A stretch of 44,879 bases of DNA from an uncultured Sphingorhabdus sp. (GCF_937872355.1 NZ_CALMSV010000228.1:1-44879), one strand, 5' to 3'; positions 27,421 through 36,932 are shown, counted from the stretch's first letter. A program made the numbers and translations. The notes: a model not told the origin generated them from the letters alone.

Positions 27421-27464
27421 GGGGCCCGAACCACCTTCTCCCCAGTTGGGCTGGTTCGGGCCCC
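27421..27464 (+). terminator. Hairpin terminator after the XRE gene
   Basis: GGGGCCCGAACCA (27421-27433) and TGGTTCGGGCCCC (27452-27464) form a perfect 13-bp stem. The loop holds a smaller CCCA-GT-TGGG hairpin (27441-27450). GAATTTT follows on the plus strand. It sits between the XRE gene and the convergent GMC gene and probably stops plus-strand transcription; on the minus strand there is no U-tract. Confidence 0.7.
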
Positions 27465-27477
27465 GAATTTTGATCGA

Positions 27478-29067
27478 TCAAGCTGCGAGATCGGCCTTCA
27501 CAAAATCGGCCGCGCGTTCACCGATCATGATTGAAGGTGCGTTGGTGTTGCCGGATACAAGCCGCGGCATGATGCTGGCGTCCGCTACATACAGCCCATC
27601 TATTCCGCGAAAACGCAGATGTGTGTCGACCACATCGTCGGCATTTGGGCCCATGCGACATGTACCAACGGGGTGATAGACAGTATCGGCGCGATTGCGG
27701 ATGATTGCCTCTAGCGCAGCATCGTCGTCGAGCGGCGTCGCGTGCCTGTCTTTTGGCGCAAAGGCCGCCAGTGTTGGCGCCTCGACTATACGATGCATCA
27801 GGCGAACACCGGCCTTCAATGTCGCCACATCCCGATCGTCGGTGAGGAAAGCGGGGTCAATAGCAGGAGCGTGCGCCGCGTCGGGCGATGCAAGGCGAAC
27901 CGTCCCGCGACTATAGGGCCGCAGCACGCAGGCATGAACACTGAAACCATGGCCTTTCACCTTTTCGCGGCCATGATCCTCCAGCATCGCCGGAACAAAG
28001 TGATACTGGATATCAGGCGCCGGCAAATCGGGGTTCGATTTCCAGAAGCCACCGCTTTCGGCAAAGCAGGTGGTCATGATGCCGGTGCGCTTCAGGCGGT
28101 GTTCGATCACCGCTTTCGCCATCCGCCATGTGCCAGCGAGACTGTCACCGAAGAAATCTTTGGACTGGGTTTCGAAACTTGAAACATAGTCGATATGGTC
28201 TTGCAGATCAGCGCCGACCGCTGGTTTGTCGAGCACGACATCAATGCCCAAAGCGCGCAGATGCTCGGCAGGGCCGATTCCGGACAGTTGCAGGATCTGC
28301 GGACTGCCAAAGGCCCCGGCAGAAAGGATCACTGCAGCCCGCGCCTTCAATGTGCGGCGATTGCGCCCCTGCCGAATGACTACGCCCGTGGCGCGGCCAT
28401 TCTCGGTCATGATTCGTTCGGTAAGCGCACCTGAGATGACCTCCAGCCGTCCCGCCGCTTTGGCGGGCTCAACATAAGCGCGCGCGGCTGACCAGCGGTC
28501 ACCGGCCTTTTGCGTCACCTGGTACAGGCCAAATCCTTCCTGCTGCGCACCGTTGAAATCTGCCGTCCGGGGCAATTGTAATTCGGCTGCGGCCTCGACA
28601 AAGGCCTTGCTGCCCGGGTTGGGCCAACGCTGGTCCATAACATTCAGCGGCCCGTCGGTACCGTGGAAGGTATCGCCGCCGCGTTCATTATGTTCGGCGC
28701 GTTTGAAATAGGGCAGCACGTCCTTATAGGCCCAGCCCTCGCAGCCGAGCGCCGCCCAATTGTCATAATCATAGGCGTGGCCACGGATATAAACCATCGC
28801 GTTGATGGCGCTCGATCCGCCCAGACCGCGACCGCGCGGCTGGTAACCGATCCGTCCATTGAGGCCCTTTTGCGGGACTGTGTCGTAACGGTAATTTGAT
28901 TTGTCCGGGATGAAGGGCATGAAACCTGGCGTCTTGACCCGCATGATATCATTGGTGCCACCCGCCTCAACGAGGCAGACTTTGTATTTGCCGTCCTCGG
29001 ATAGCCGCCCAGCCGCAGCACTCCCTGCAGATCCGCCGCCCACAACGATAATATCGAACTCGTCCAT
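27478..29067 (-). CDS. GMC family oxidoreductase (choline dehydrogenase-like)
   Basis: FAD-dependent alcohol dehydrogenase/oxidase of 529 residues. The N-terminal FAD-binding motif is IVVGGGSAGSAAAGRLSE; the GMC signature occurs as GRGLGGSSAINAMVYIRG, the second as AGAFGSPQILQLSGIGP, and the active-site histidine is in YHPVGTCRMG. The ATG at 29067 follows AAAGGAG and gives the standard start MDEFDIIVVGG. Substrate unknown; relatives oxidise choline, alcohols and polyethylene glycols. It is the last gene of a tight minus-strand run with a sterol desaturase-like enzyme, which suggests lipid or alcohol chemistry. Confidence 0.93.
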   Translation of the reverse strand: MDEFDIIVVGGGSAGSAAAGRLSEDGKYKVCLVEAGGTNDIMRVKTPGFMPFIPDKSNYRYDTVPQKGLNGRIGYQPRGRGLGGSSAINAMVYIRGHAYDYDNWAALGCEGWAYKDVLPYFKRAEHNERGGDTFHGTDGPLNVMDQRWPNPGSKAFVEAAAELQLPRTADFNGAQQEGFGLYQVTQKAGDRWSAARAYVEPAKAAGRLEVISGALTERIMTENGRATGVVIRQGRNRRTLKARAAVILSAGAFGSPQILQLSGIGPAEHLRALGIDVVLDKPAVGADLQDHIDYVSSFETQSKDFFGDSLAGTWRMAKAVIEHRLKRTGIMTTCFAESGGFWKSNPDLPAPDIQYHFVPAMLEDHGREKVKGHGFSVHACVLRPYSRGTVRLASPDAAHAPAIDPAFLTDDRDVATLKAGVRLMHRIVEAPTLAAFAPKDRHATPLDDDAALEAIIRNRADTVYHPVGTCRMGPNADDVVDTHLRFRGIDGLYVADASIMPRLVSGNTNAPSIMIGERAADFVKADLAA

Positions 29068-29118
29068 ACTGACTCCTTTGAAAGTAGGACTTAACCGGAC
29101 GATTAATTTTGGCAATCG

Positions 29119-30027
29119 CTATTCGGCAGGTGTCACCTGATTTTGCTGCCGTGCCCGCCAGCGTGCCTTAATGCTGTCGCTGGTGTCGCGGCTGCCGTCA
29201 TGGCTCCAACCCGGCGGGCGCCAGATATAGCCGAGCTTGTGCCGCCAGGGCGCGGACCAGACATCTTTGGCGATGCTGATCCACTCGTGGAACACGCTAT
29301 AGAGCAGGTTGAAGGTTCCGAGCTGCTTCACGATACCGTAGCGGATTTTCTCTTCATCGGTTTCGGGGGTGAAGCTGCCGAACAACTTGTCCCAGATGAT
29401 GAAGACCCCGGCATAATTGGCATCGAGATAGCGGGGGTTGGTGGCGTGGTGGACGCGGTGGTGCGACGGGGTGTTCATCACTGCCTCGAACCAGCGCGGC
29501 ATGCGGCCTACCGCCTCGGTGTGGATCCAGAATTGATAGATCAGGTTGATACCGCCGCAAAAGGCGATCATCGCGGGGTGGAAGCCGACCAGCGCCAATG
29601 GCATGCGGAAGACGAAATTGAACGCGATGAAGCCGGTCCAGGTCTGCCGCAAGGCAGTCGACAGGTTGTAATGCTGGCTCGAATGGTGGTTCACATGGCT
29701 GGCCCACAGCCATCGGATGCGATGTGCGCTGCGGTGGAAGACGTAATAGGCCAGATCATCGAGAACAAAACAGGCGATCCATGCCCACCAGGCCCAGCCA
29801 ATATCGAACAGGCGAAGTTCGTAAAGCCAGAGCATCATCGCGAACACCAGCCCGCCAGTCAGCGCGCCAGCCACCGTGCTGCCTGTACCGAAGGCGAGCG
29901 AGGTCAGCGTGTCCTTAGGCTCGTATTTCTCCGGCGCCCTTTTACGCGCCCACAGCATCTCGATGATAATCAACAGGATGAAGACGGGAACGGCATAATC
30001 GACGGGATTGAATAACTCTGGCATCAT
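29119..30027 (-). CDS. Sterol desaturase / fatty-acid hydroxylase family protein
   Basis: Membrane di-iron enzyme of 302 residues, of the family that includes sterol desaturases, fatty-acid hydroxylases and carotenoid ketolase relatives. The histidine boxes are HRSAH, HVNHHSSQHYN and HHRVHH, with a further HTEAVGR, on a four-helix membrane core (first helix about residues 10-27). The C-terminus is charged and cytoplasmic. Substrate not determined. The gene is 6 bases downstream of the membrane-anchored hypothetical gene and 51 upstream of the GMC gene, so probably one transcript. Confidence 0.9.
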   Translation of the reverse strand: MMPELFNPVDYAVPVFILLIIIEMLWARKRAPEKYEPKDTLTSLAFGTGSTVAGALTGGLVFAMMLWLYELRLFDIGWAWWAWIACFVLDDLAYYVFHRSAHRIRWLWASHVNHHSSQHYNLSTALRQTWTGFIAFNFVFRMPLALVGFHPAMIAFCGGINLIYQFWIHTEAVGRMPRWFEAVMNTPSHHRVHHATNPRYLDANYAGVFIIWDKLFGSFTPETDEEKIRYGIVKQLGTFNLLYSVFHEWISIAKDVWSAPWRHKLGYIWRPPGWSHDGSRDTSDSIKARWRARQQNQVTPAE

Positions 30028-30033
30028 TTCGTC

Positions 30034-30444
30034 CTATGTTGCCATGTGGCGCAGGCCAGCGGCCCAATATTGTGCATCCTTGCCAAGGTTCAGCGTGACT
30101 TTGCCAAAGGTCTTTTCGCCCGTCCCGATAGTCAGGAAATTGTGGTCGAGCCGTGATTCGCTGTGCCGATCCAACAAGCGAGCAACATAGGCGGCGCCGT
30201 GGCGGCGGATCAGCATGTGACGGCCGGATGCATCTTTCATCAATGCGCCGATCCCTGCCTTGTCGATGACGATGTCGGTCGGTTCGAAGCCGCAAATTGC
30301 TTCATCAGCGAGGGCGCGCGCATGGGCTTCGTCGCGGATGCGTAAGTCACCGCCAAGGTTAAGCCGCTTCGCCAGCCAAGCAAGGAACAGGATCGCAGCA
30401 ATCGATCCACCCAGCTTGGCCAGCTCGATCAATGCACCTTCCAT
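30034..30444 (-). CDS. Hypothetical membrane-anchored protein
   Basis: Protein of 136 residues with one N-terminal membrane helix (GGSIAAILFLAWLAKRL, about residues 12-28) and a soluble remainder of mixed alpha/beta character: DIVIDKAGIGALMKDASGRHMLIRRHGAAYVARLL, ending NLGKDAQYWAAGLRHMAT. The segment KDASGRHMLIRRHG looks like a beta-hairpin; I do not recognise the fold. It lies 3 bases after the DUF442 gene and 6 before the desaturase. Its place in a run of lipid-type enzymes gives no direct function. Confidence 0.75.
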   Translation of the reverse strand: MEGALIELAKLGGSIAAILFLAWLAKRLNLGGDLRIRDEAHARALADEAICGFEPTDIVIDKAGIGALMKDASGRHMLIRRHGAAYVARLLDRHSESRLDHNFLTIGTGEKTFGKVTLNLGKDAQYWAAGLRHMAT

Positions 30445-30447
30445 GGC

Positions 30448-30876
30448 TCAGGCCCTTGCTTTCAGCATGTCCATCAGCGGGCGCACCGGGCTGACATCAT
30501 AGCCGGCCTTGGCCGCCATATTGGTCAGCGCATCAGGGTCGCCGCCCCGGCTCGCTTCGGACAAGGCCCATAACAAAGTCGAGCGCGTACCCGAGCGGCA
30601 GTAAGCGAGCACTGGTCGGTCGGCTCCTTCCAGTGCGTCGGCCATCGCAACTACTTGCGGTTCGCTGAATCCTGCATGGGTAACGGGGATGGCAACATAG
30701 TCGATCCCTGCCGCGCGTGCCGTTGCCTCTATTTCCGCGCCCGGAACCTGATCGTCGCTTTCGCCTTCGGGGCGGTTGTTGATGATCAGTTTGACGCCCA
30801 TCGCCGCGGCTTCCGCTACGTCCTCAAGGCTGATTTGCGGCGACACGTAAATGTTGTCGGTGAGCTTGCGAAACAT
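30448..30876 (-). CDS. DUF442 / TIGR01244-type protein phosphatase-like sulfur transferase
   Basis: Single-domain protein of 142 residues with the cysteine phosphatase/rhodanese-like active-site loop YCRSGTRS (C-x5-R). It begins FRKLTDNIYVSPQISLEDV and includes NNRPEGESDDQ, the usual marks of DUF442, which in other bacteria is fused to or adjacent to persulfide dioxygenases (BLH). Here it stands alone and no metallo-beta-lactamase-fold enzyme is seen. It begins 4 bases after the recQ stop; whether it is phosphatase or sulfur transferase is undetermined. Confidence 0.85.
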   Translation of the reverse strand: MFRKLTDNIYVSPQISLEDVAEAAAMGVKLIINNRPEGESDDQVPGAEIEATARAAGIDYVAIPVTHAGFSEPQVVAMADALEGADRPVLAYCRSGTRSTLLWALSEASRGGDPDALTNMAAKAGYDVSPVRPLMDMLKARA

Positions 30877-30880
30877 GGGC

Positions 30881-32710
30881 TTATCCTTCCGCTGCTTCCC
30901 TTATTACAGACAGGAAGGCTTCGCCATAGGCTTCAAGCTTGCGCGCGCCAACGCCGCTGATCAGGGCGAAATCGGATGTATTGCGCGGACGGCGCTCGGC
31001 GAGTTCGCGCAAGGTTGCATCATGAAAGATGACATAGGGCGGTACACCCGCTGTCTCGGCTAGTTCACGCCTTCTGCTGCGCAGGGCTTCGAATAGCGGA
31101 TCATTGACCGGATTGGCTTCGCTCCGCCGTTCCTTGCGCGTCTTTGGCGGGACGACGATTTCGAGCTTCATCTCGCCCTTCAGGATCGCGCGCGATGCCC
31201 CTGCCAGCATCAGCCCGCCATGCTCGTTGGCGGTCAGATGCCCTTGCGCCTGCAACGCCCGCGCGACCGGTTTGATGAGGCGAGCATCGTCACCGGTGAC
31301 GATGCCGAAGACGCTCAACTGGTCATGCCCGCGCGCCTCGATGCGCTCATCGGTGCGTCCGGTGAGCACCTTTTCCAGATGGCCGACGCCGAAACTCTGG
31401 CCGGTACGATAGACGGCGGAGAGCAGCTTTTGCGCGACCTCGGTCGCGTCGACCACGCCGGGGGCATCAAGGCAATTGTCGCAATTCCCGCATTGCGCGG
31501 GTGGATCCTCGCCGAAATGGCGGAGCAATACCGCGCGGCGGCATCCGGGGGTTTCGACAAGCGATGACAGCGCATCTATCCTTGCTTTCTCAGCCAGTTG
31601 CCTTGCCTCGGGCTGTTCCTTCAACCGCTCACGCGCAAGACTGAAATCGCCCGGAGACCAGAAAAGATGTGCGACTGCAGGGTCACCATCGCGCCCGGCG
31701 CGTCCGCTTTCCTGATAATAGGCCTCGATCGATTTGGGGATGCCCGCATGCGCGACGAAACGGACATCGGGCTTGTCGATCCCCATGCCAAAGGCAACGG
31801 TCGCCACCATCACCATATCTTCGCTCGCGACGAATTCTGCTTGCGCCGCAGCGCGCGCGGAGGGCTCCATGCCTGCATGATAATAACGGGTGCGCCGCCC
31901 AGTGCGCGCAATCAAAGCCGCCAGCTTCTCCGCCCGGTCGCGGGTGGTGGCGTAGACGATGCCTGCTCCGGGCCAACCGCGAATGGCGGAGGCGATGGCC
32001 GATCCCTTGCTGGCAGTGTTTGTCACGGCATAGCGGATATTGGGTCGGTCAAAGCCCGAGACGATGGTGCCGCTCGCCGGAATGCCAAGCTGCTGGGCAA
32101 TATCCTCGCGTGTATGTGCATCGGCCGTCGCGGTCAGCGCCAGCCTTGGTACATTGGGGAATTCATCCATCAAGGGACGCAGCAGGCGGTAATCGGGGCG
32201 GAAATCATGCCCCCATTCGGACACGCAATGCGCCTCGTCGATGGCGAACAGCGAGACTTTGGTTTCTGCCAGAAGTCTCTGAAAATCCGCAGTCGAGGCG
32301 CGTTCGGGGGCGACATAGAGCAGATCGAGTGCGCCGCTCTGCAGCCGATCAATGGTCTCCGCACGGTTGCTGTCTGCAGAGGTCAGCGTCGCTGCGCGGA
32401 TGCCGACGGCATTGGCCGCGCGCAGCTGGTCATGCATCAAGGCGATCAACGGCGAGATGACGATGCAGGTGCCGTCGAGCAGCAAGGCCGACAATTGGTA
32501 GCAAAGCGACTTGCCCGCCCCGGTCGGCATCACCGCGAGCGTGCTCTGCCTGTCGAGCGTCCGCCGAACCACCTGTTCCTGCACGCCGCGAAACTCGGCA
32601 AAACCGAACACACGGTGCAGTACATCGGCAGGGTTTAGAGTATCAGGAACGAGCATCTTCCTGCCCGCTAGGCCGGATAGTTCCTCAAGAATAGAGCGCT
32701 CTTCGGGCAT
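30881..32710 (-). CDS. recQ: ATP-dependent DNA helicase RecQ
   Basis: 3'-to-5' DNA helicase of recombination repair (609 residues, the E. coli length). Walker A is in [12 protein letters not shown], motif II in [19 protein letters not shown], with the aromatic-rich loop following. The RecQ zinc-binding cysteines appear as [11 protein letters not shown]...CGNCDNCLD. The C-terminal HRDC domain is recognisable as [31 protein letters not shown]. The start is uncertain: ATG at 32710 has no clear ribosome-binding site, and an ATG at 32656 ([18 protein letters not shown]) is also plausible. It is the first gene of the minus-strand run down to the GMC oxidoreductase. Confidence 0.95.
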   Translation of the reverse strand: MPEERSILEELSGLAGRKMLVPDTLNPADVLHRVFGFAEFRGVQEQVVRRTLDRQSTLAVMPTGAGKSLCYQLSALLLDGTCIVISPLIALMHDQLRAANAVGIRAATLTSADSNRAETIDRLQSGALDLLYVAPERASTADFQRLLAETKVSLFAIDEAHCVSEWGHDFRPDYRLLRPLMDEFPNVPRLALTATADAHTREDIAQQLGIPASGTIVSGFDRPNIRYAVTNTASKGSAIASAIRGWPGAGIVYATTRDRAEKLAALIARTGRRTRYYHAGMEPSARAAAQAEFVASEDMVMVATVAFGMGIDKPDVRFVAHAGIPKSIEAYYQESGRAGRDGDPAVAHLFWSPGDFSLARERLKEQPEARQLAEKARIDALSSLVETPGCRRAVLLRHFGEDPPAQCGNCDNCLDAPGVVDATEVAQKLLSAVYRTGQSFGVGHLEKVLTGRTDERIEARGHDQLSVFGIVTGDDARLIKPVARALQAQGHLTANEHGGLMLAGASRAILKGEMKLEIVVPPKTRKERRSEANPVNDPLFEALRSRRRELAETAGVPPYVIFHDATLRELAERRPRNTSDFALISGVGARKLEAYGEAFLSVIREAAEG

Positions 32711-32806
32711 CGGCGACTTTCGCTGTGGATAGTCGAGTCGCGAAGGAACATATAAAGAACAAATATTGAAGTAAAGAAAGGCCGTGCTTTAAGTTTACCG
32801 TGAGTG

Positions 32807-32862
32807 CTGAGCCTGTCGAAGCACGTGTGTCAGTACTGCGACCCGCCCTTCGACAGGCTCAG
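32807..32862. repeat. CTGAGCCTGTCGAAG inverted repeat (dispersed-element type)
   Basis: CTGAGCCTGTCGAAG (32807-32821) and CTTCGACAGGCTCAG (32848-32862) are perfect 15-base complements around a 26-base loop. The TTCGACAGGCTCAG core is a dispersed palindrome I associate with sphingomonad genomes (from memory). It sits between the ABC exporter gene (which ends at 32886 reading leftwards) and the upstream region of recQ, the usual intergenic place for such elements. Confidence 0.75.
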
Positions 32863-32885
32863 GGCTACGGTTCTATTGTCCGCCT

Positions 32886-34724
32886 TCACTCCGCGGCAAC
32901 GGCCTCATCTTCTTTCTCGGCCTGCTGGCGTGCCCACATTTCTGCGTAAAGGCCGTCCTTCGCCAGCAGTTCGGCATGGGTGCCCTGTTCGGCGACCCGG
33001 CCCGCATCGAGCACCACGATCTCATCCGCATCAACGACGGTCGAAAGGCGGTGTGCGATGACGATGGTCGTACGCTGCTTCGACACTTCGTCGAGCGTGT
33101 CGAGGATTTCGGCCTCGGTGCGGCTGTCGAGTGCACTGGTCGCTTCGTCGAGGATCAGGATAGGCGGGTTTTTAAGCAGGGGGCGCGCAATGGCGACGCG
33201 TTGCTTTTCGCCACCAGATAGCTTGAGCCCGCGTTCGCCAACCTGGGTTTCATATTGCTGCGGCTGGGCGGCGATGAAATTGTGGATTTGCGCTCCACGT
33301 GCCGCATCCTCAATCTCGGCCTGCGAGGCGCCTTCGCGGCCATAGCCGATGTTGTAGCCGATGCTATCGTTGAACAGCACCGTATCCTGCGGGACGATAC
33401 CGATTTGCGCGCGCAGGCTTGACTGCGTCACGTCACGTAGATCCTGTCCGTCGATGGTGATCCGTCCACCAGTCACGTCGTAAAAACGATAGAGAAGCCG
33501 CGCGATCGTCGACTTGCCCGCCCCCGACGGCCCGACCACCGCAAGCGTTTTGCCAGGCGGAATGCGCAAGGACAGGCCGTTCAATATCTGGCGTTCGGGA
33601 TCATAGCCGAAGGTCACATCCTCGAACGCCAGTTCCCCGCCGGAAACGCGGAGCATAGTTGCGCCGGGTTTGTCGACTATCTCGGGCGGCGTATCTACCA
33701 GATCGAACATCGCAGCCATGTCGATCAAGCCTTGGCGAATGGTACGATAGACCATTCCGAGCATGTCGAGCGGGCGGAACAGCTGCATCAGCAGGGTGTT
33801 GACCAGCACCACATCACCCGTGCTGAATCGGCCCTGCGCCCAACCCCACACGCTGAATCCCATCGCGCCCGCCATCATCAGATTGGTGATGAACGACTGG
33901 CCGATATTGAGCCAGGCCAGCGAGTTTTCAGATTTGACCGCGGCATCGGCATAGCGGCGCGCGACCTTGGCATAATAGTCGGTCTCGCGGTCCTCGGCAT
34001 TGAAATATTTGACCGTTTCATAGTTGAGCAGGCTGTCGACCGAACGCGCAACTGTCGCGGTATCGAGTTCGTTCATTTCCTCGCGCAGTTTGTTGCGCCA
34101 GTCGGTGACGCGCTGGGTGAAAAGGATATAGGTCACGACCATGACGATGGTGGCGAGCACCAGCCCCAACCCGAATTTGAACCAAAAGATCACCAGCACC
34201 GCGATGAGTTCGATGGCTGTCGGCGCGATGTTGAACAGCATGAAATAGAGCATCACGTCGATGCTCTTGGTGCCGCGTTCGATCACCTTGGTCACCGCGC
34301 CGGTGCGGCGGTTCATGTGGAAGCGCATCGACAGCCGGTGGAGATGCGCGAAGGTGTTTTCGGCCAAGCGCCGCGTTGCATCCTGCCCGACGCGTTCGAA
34401 CACGGTGTTCCTCAGATTGTCGAACAATACGCCGCCAAAGCGAGCGCCGGTATAGGCAGTGACCAGCCCGATCGCCATCCAGACGCCCGCCTCCAGTCCC
34501 GGCTGCATTCGGTCGATGGCCGCGCCATAAACGAAGCCCATCGACAGCTGCACGCCCTTGGAAACCAGTACCAGCAGCATCGCGATGACGATACGCACGC
34601 GCAGCGCGGGCATATCCTTTGGCCACAAATAGGGCAGGAAACGCTTGAGCGTAGCGAAACTCGCCTCCGCCTTCGCTGCTTCCTTTTCTTTCCCGTTTTC
34701 CGGCTGTGCCGCCATTCCCTGCAT
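32886..34724 (-). CDS. Atm1-type ABC exporter (heavy-metal / glutathione-derivative transporter)
   Basis: Inner-membrane half-transporter of 612 residues: six transmembrane helices in the N-terminal half, then a nucleotide-binding domain with Walker A (VGPSGAGKSTI), the signature LSGGEKQR, Walker B (ILILDEATSALD) and the H-loop in VIAHRLST. Membrane-domain phrases (NRRTGAVTKVIERGTKSIDVM, FNAEDRETDYY) match the Atm1/ABCB7 branch. The known structure of this branch, NaAtm1, comes from a sphingomonad and is about the same size. Family role: exports glutathione-linked compounds, with heavy-metal tolerance. Two nearby ATGs leave the start open (34724 or 34715). Confidence 0.92.
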   Translation of the reverse strand: MQGMAAQPENGKEKEAAKAEASFATLKRFLPYLWPKDMPALRVRIVIAMLLVLVSKGVQLSMGFVYGAAIDRMQPGLEAGVWMAIGLVTAYTGARFGGVLFDNLRNTVFERVGQDATRRLAENTFAHLHRLSMRFHMNRRTGAVTKVIERGTKSIDVMLYFMLFNIAPTAIELIAVLVIFWFKFGLGLVLATIVMVVTYILFTQRVTDWRNKLREEMNELDTATVARSVDSLLNYETVKYFNAEDRETDYYAKVARRYADAAVKSENSLAWLNIGQSFITNLMMAGAMGFSVWGWAQGRFSTGDVVLVNTLLMQLFRPLDMLGMVYRTIRQGLIDMAAMFDLVDTPPEIVDKPGATMLRVSGGELAFEDVTFGYDPERQILNGLSLRIPPGKTLAVVGPSGAGKSTIARLLYRFYDVTGGRITIDGQDLRDVTQSSLRAQIGIVPQDTVLFNDSIGYNIGYGREGASQAEIEDAARGAQIHNFIAAQPQQYETQVGERGLKLSGGEKQRVAIARPLLKNPPILILDEATSALDSRTEAEILDTLDEVSKQRTTIVIAHRLSTVVDADEIVVLDAGRVAEQGTHAELLAKDGLYAEMWARQQAEKEDEAVAAE

Positions 34725-34751
34725 CAGGCCGATATAGGGAAGTATCCGGCT

Positions 34752-36857
34752 TTAGAAAGTCCCGCTGACGGTGGCGCGGTAAATCAGGCCATATTTGTTG
34801 CGCCCGGTGTGGGTGAAATCGACAGGCCCATCGCGGCGGTCGACATAGAACACTTCGTCATAGCCCTCGGTCTGGCCGGCCAGGTTGAAGACCTGCCCGC
34901 GCACTTTGAGCCCAAACACATTCTTGTGCTCGATGAACGCCCCGACCATCGGGCCGGTTCTGTAATCGCGTCCAAAGTAGTCCAAGCGATAGAATCCGTA
35001 ATCGCTGCTATCCTCGGCAAAGGCTCCATAGGCCCATTGCGAATTGGGAATGTCGTGGCGGAAGTCTAGGTTCCAGTAAGTGCGGCCTCGATTGCTGAGC
35101 GGGCGTTTTTCGCCGGTCAGCGGATCGCGGAGCGAAGCCGTCTGCCAGGCCCCGATCAGATCGAGCTTGGCGCCCTTGATACCGATGGTGTCGAGCAAGA
35201 AGCTGGCATTGATTTCGGTGCGCAGTCGTTTGGCAGTGCCATCGATATTACCCGGTGCTTCGGTGGTCGCGGTGATCGGGATGCGGTCGACCAGATCGCT
35301 GATCGATTCGAGGTCAACCTTGAGTTTTACCGATCCCGCCTTCCCAAGTGAGCGGTTGGCCTCGAAATTCAGAAGCCAGCTTTGCGGCGGGACCAGATCG
35401 AAATTGCCAGCATTATTGTTGTTATTGCGGACATCGACCGAGGCCAGGAAATCGCCAAAATTCAGCTGCAGCACTTTGCGCTGGAATTTGGCACTGATGT
35501 CTAGCGTTGGAGAGGCCTTCCACGCCAAGGCGACCGAGCCTTTCGGGCGCACATATTGCCGGGCATTGCCATTCGGCCCTGTAACTCCCAACTCACTATA
35601 TTCGCCACCCAATGTAGCTTGCAGCGTCAAATCCTTCGCAATCGGGCGACCATAAGACAGGATAACCTGGCCGCGCTTTTCCTCCACTCGCGCGGTTGCA
35701 TTGGGCAACGGGACAGGCTGGAACACCCCGCCGCTGTCGAGCTGGAAAAATTCGGATTCAGCGTCGAGATAGTTGAACGCACCTTCTGCAGAAATCTGCC
35801 AGTCGGTTTTGCCTGCCTTCCAGCGATATTCGGCGCGCAATACGCTTTCGCCCTCGTCGATCGACTGGATAAATTTCTGCCCGCTTTGGGCGGAACCGTC
35901 GGTTGGTGTGACGCGGAACTCGTTGACGAAGGGGCTATGTTCAAAACGGTGGAAGCCGATGAGCTTCAGCCGCCCGCCGCCAAGAGCGAACTCATAATCA
36001 GCGCCCAGCTCCATATTCCATTCATCTTCACGGTCCTTACCCGCTTCAAGGATATCCGCTTTGCCTATCTCTTGCTTCAGGAATGTACGGTTGCCGCGAA
36101 ATTCGAAAAATTCGAGTGCCGCATTGGCGTTCAGGATATTCCCGTTATCGCTTTTGAGCGTGTAGGTACCTGCCAGACGTGGACGGTCCCCCTGCGATCG
36201 GACGCGGACGTCGCGGAGGAACAGCCGGTCGCCATTGGCATCGCGCACATCTTCATAGCCCCATCCGCCGCCGCGGAAACCGTCTTTGTTGGAAAGCCCG
36301 AGCGTGAAGTTGCCCTTGCCAAGTTTGCCGGAAAGGTTGACTTCGCCAGCGATCCAGAAATCGTCGACCCGTCGCCGCCATTGCGGCCGCCAGGCAAAAT
36401 TGCCCTGCAGGCTGTCGGGCTTCGTGACCACGTTGAGCACCTGACCATTGAGTCCCGAGACGTTGAGCGTAGCGCCATCTGCAATTTCCAACCGGATGAC
36501 AGAAGAGGCTGCAATGCTTGACAACGCAGTCTGTGCATCATTGCTCTTGCCGGTGATCCGCTGGCCATTGATCAACACATTCTGGCTGGCTTCGCCCAAT
36601 CCACGGTCGGCGCTGACCTGGCTGATCTGGAAACCGGGAATCTGCCCGACCATGTCCAATGCGGTCTGCGGTGCGAAGCGGGTGAATTGCGCTGCCTCGT
36701 AAATCTGCCGCCCGTTTTCGGCGCGCGGTTCCAGATCGGTTCTGGCTTCCTCGAACTGCGGCGCTGCGGCGCTGCTATTGGCTAAGGCCGGTTGTGCCGC
36801 CGCCATGGCGAGCACACTTCCGGAAGTCGCAAATATGCGACGGGCGCACAAATTCAT
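34752..36857 (-). CDS. TonB-dependent receptor
   Basis: Outer-membrane gated beta-barrel of 701 residues. Signal peptide (about residues 1-26, MAAAQPALA-N). The plug domain is visible as NVLINGQRITGKSN and SSVIRLEIADGATLNVSGLNGQVLNVVTK; the barrel has many amphipathic strands, and the C-terminal residue is phenylalanine as required for BAM recognition. No canonical TonB box is recognised between the signal and the plug. Ribosome-binding site AGGAG precedes the ATG. Nothing adjacent (no FecI/FecR, no transporter) reveals the substrate. Upstream lies a TACAATTGTA palindrome. Confidence 0.9.
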   Translation of the reverse strand: MNLCARRIFATSGSVLAMAAAQPALANSSAAAPQFEEARTDLEPRAENGRQIYEAAQFTRFAPQTALDMVGQIPGFQISQVSADRGLGEASQNVLINGQRITGKSNDAQTALSSIAASSVIRLEIADGATLNVSGLNGQVLNVVTKPDSLQGNFAWRPQWRRRVDDFWIAGEVNLSGKLGKGNFTLGLSNKDGFRGGGWGYEDVRDANGDRLFLRDVRVRSQGDRPRLAGTYTLKSDNGNILNANAALEFFEFRGNRTFLKQEIGKADILEAGKDREDEWNMELGADYEFALGGGRLKLIGFHRFEHSPFVNEFRVTPTDGSAQSGQKFIQSIDEGESVLRAEYRWKAGKTDWQISAEGAFNYLDAESEFFQLDSGGVFQPVPLPNATARVEEKRGQVILSYGRPIAKDLTLQATLGGEYSELGVTGPNGNARQYVRPKGSVALAWKASPTLDISAKFQRKVLQLNFGDFLASVDVRNNNNNAGNFDLVPPQSWLLNFEANRSLGKAGSVKLKVDLESISDLVDRIPITATTEAPGNIDGTAKRLRTEINASFLLDTIGIKGAKLDLIGAWQTASLRDPLTGEKRPLSNRGRTYWNLDFRHDIPNSQWAYGAFAEDSSDYGFYRLDYFGRDYRTGPMVGAFIEHKNVFGLKVRGQVFNLAGQTEGYDEVFYVDRRDGPVDFTHTGRNKYGLIYRATVSGTF

Positions 36858-36922
36858 CTAACCCACTCCTGTCGGGCTCTCATGGCCCTTATGTTGTGCT
36901 CCCTGAGGAGACGGGTTAGGAT

Positions 36923-36932
36923 TACAATTGTA
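36923..36932. promoter_or_regulatory. TACAATTGTA palindrome upstream of the TonB receptor
   Basis: A perfect 10-bp palindrome about 65 bases before the receptor start on the minus strand, followed by GTAT-TCG-ATAC (36930-36940). Placement in the promoter region and AT-rich symmetry suggest a regulator site, such as an iron- or substrate-response repressor. Proposed on symmetry only. Confidence 0.3.

Noticed and set aside
29143-30015. Open frame of 290 codons antisense to the desaturase-like gene
   Set aside because: Mirrors the histidine-box gene; codon pattern fits the opposite strand.
31598-32638. Open frame of 346 codons antisense to recQ
   Set aside because: Fully inside a clear RecQ coding sequence, and its product shows no recognisable motif.
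33732-35069. Open frame of 445 codons antisense to the ABC exporter and TonB receptor
   Set aside because: Spans two genes on the other strand, has low-complexity shadow composition and no start signal.
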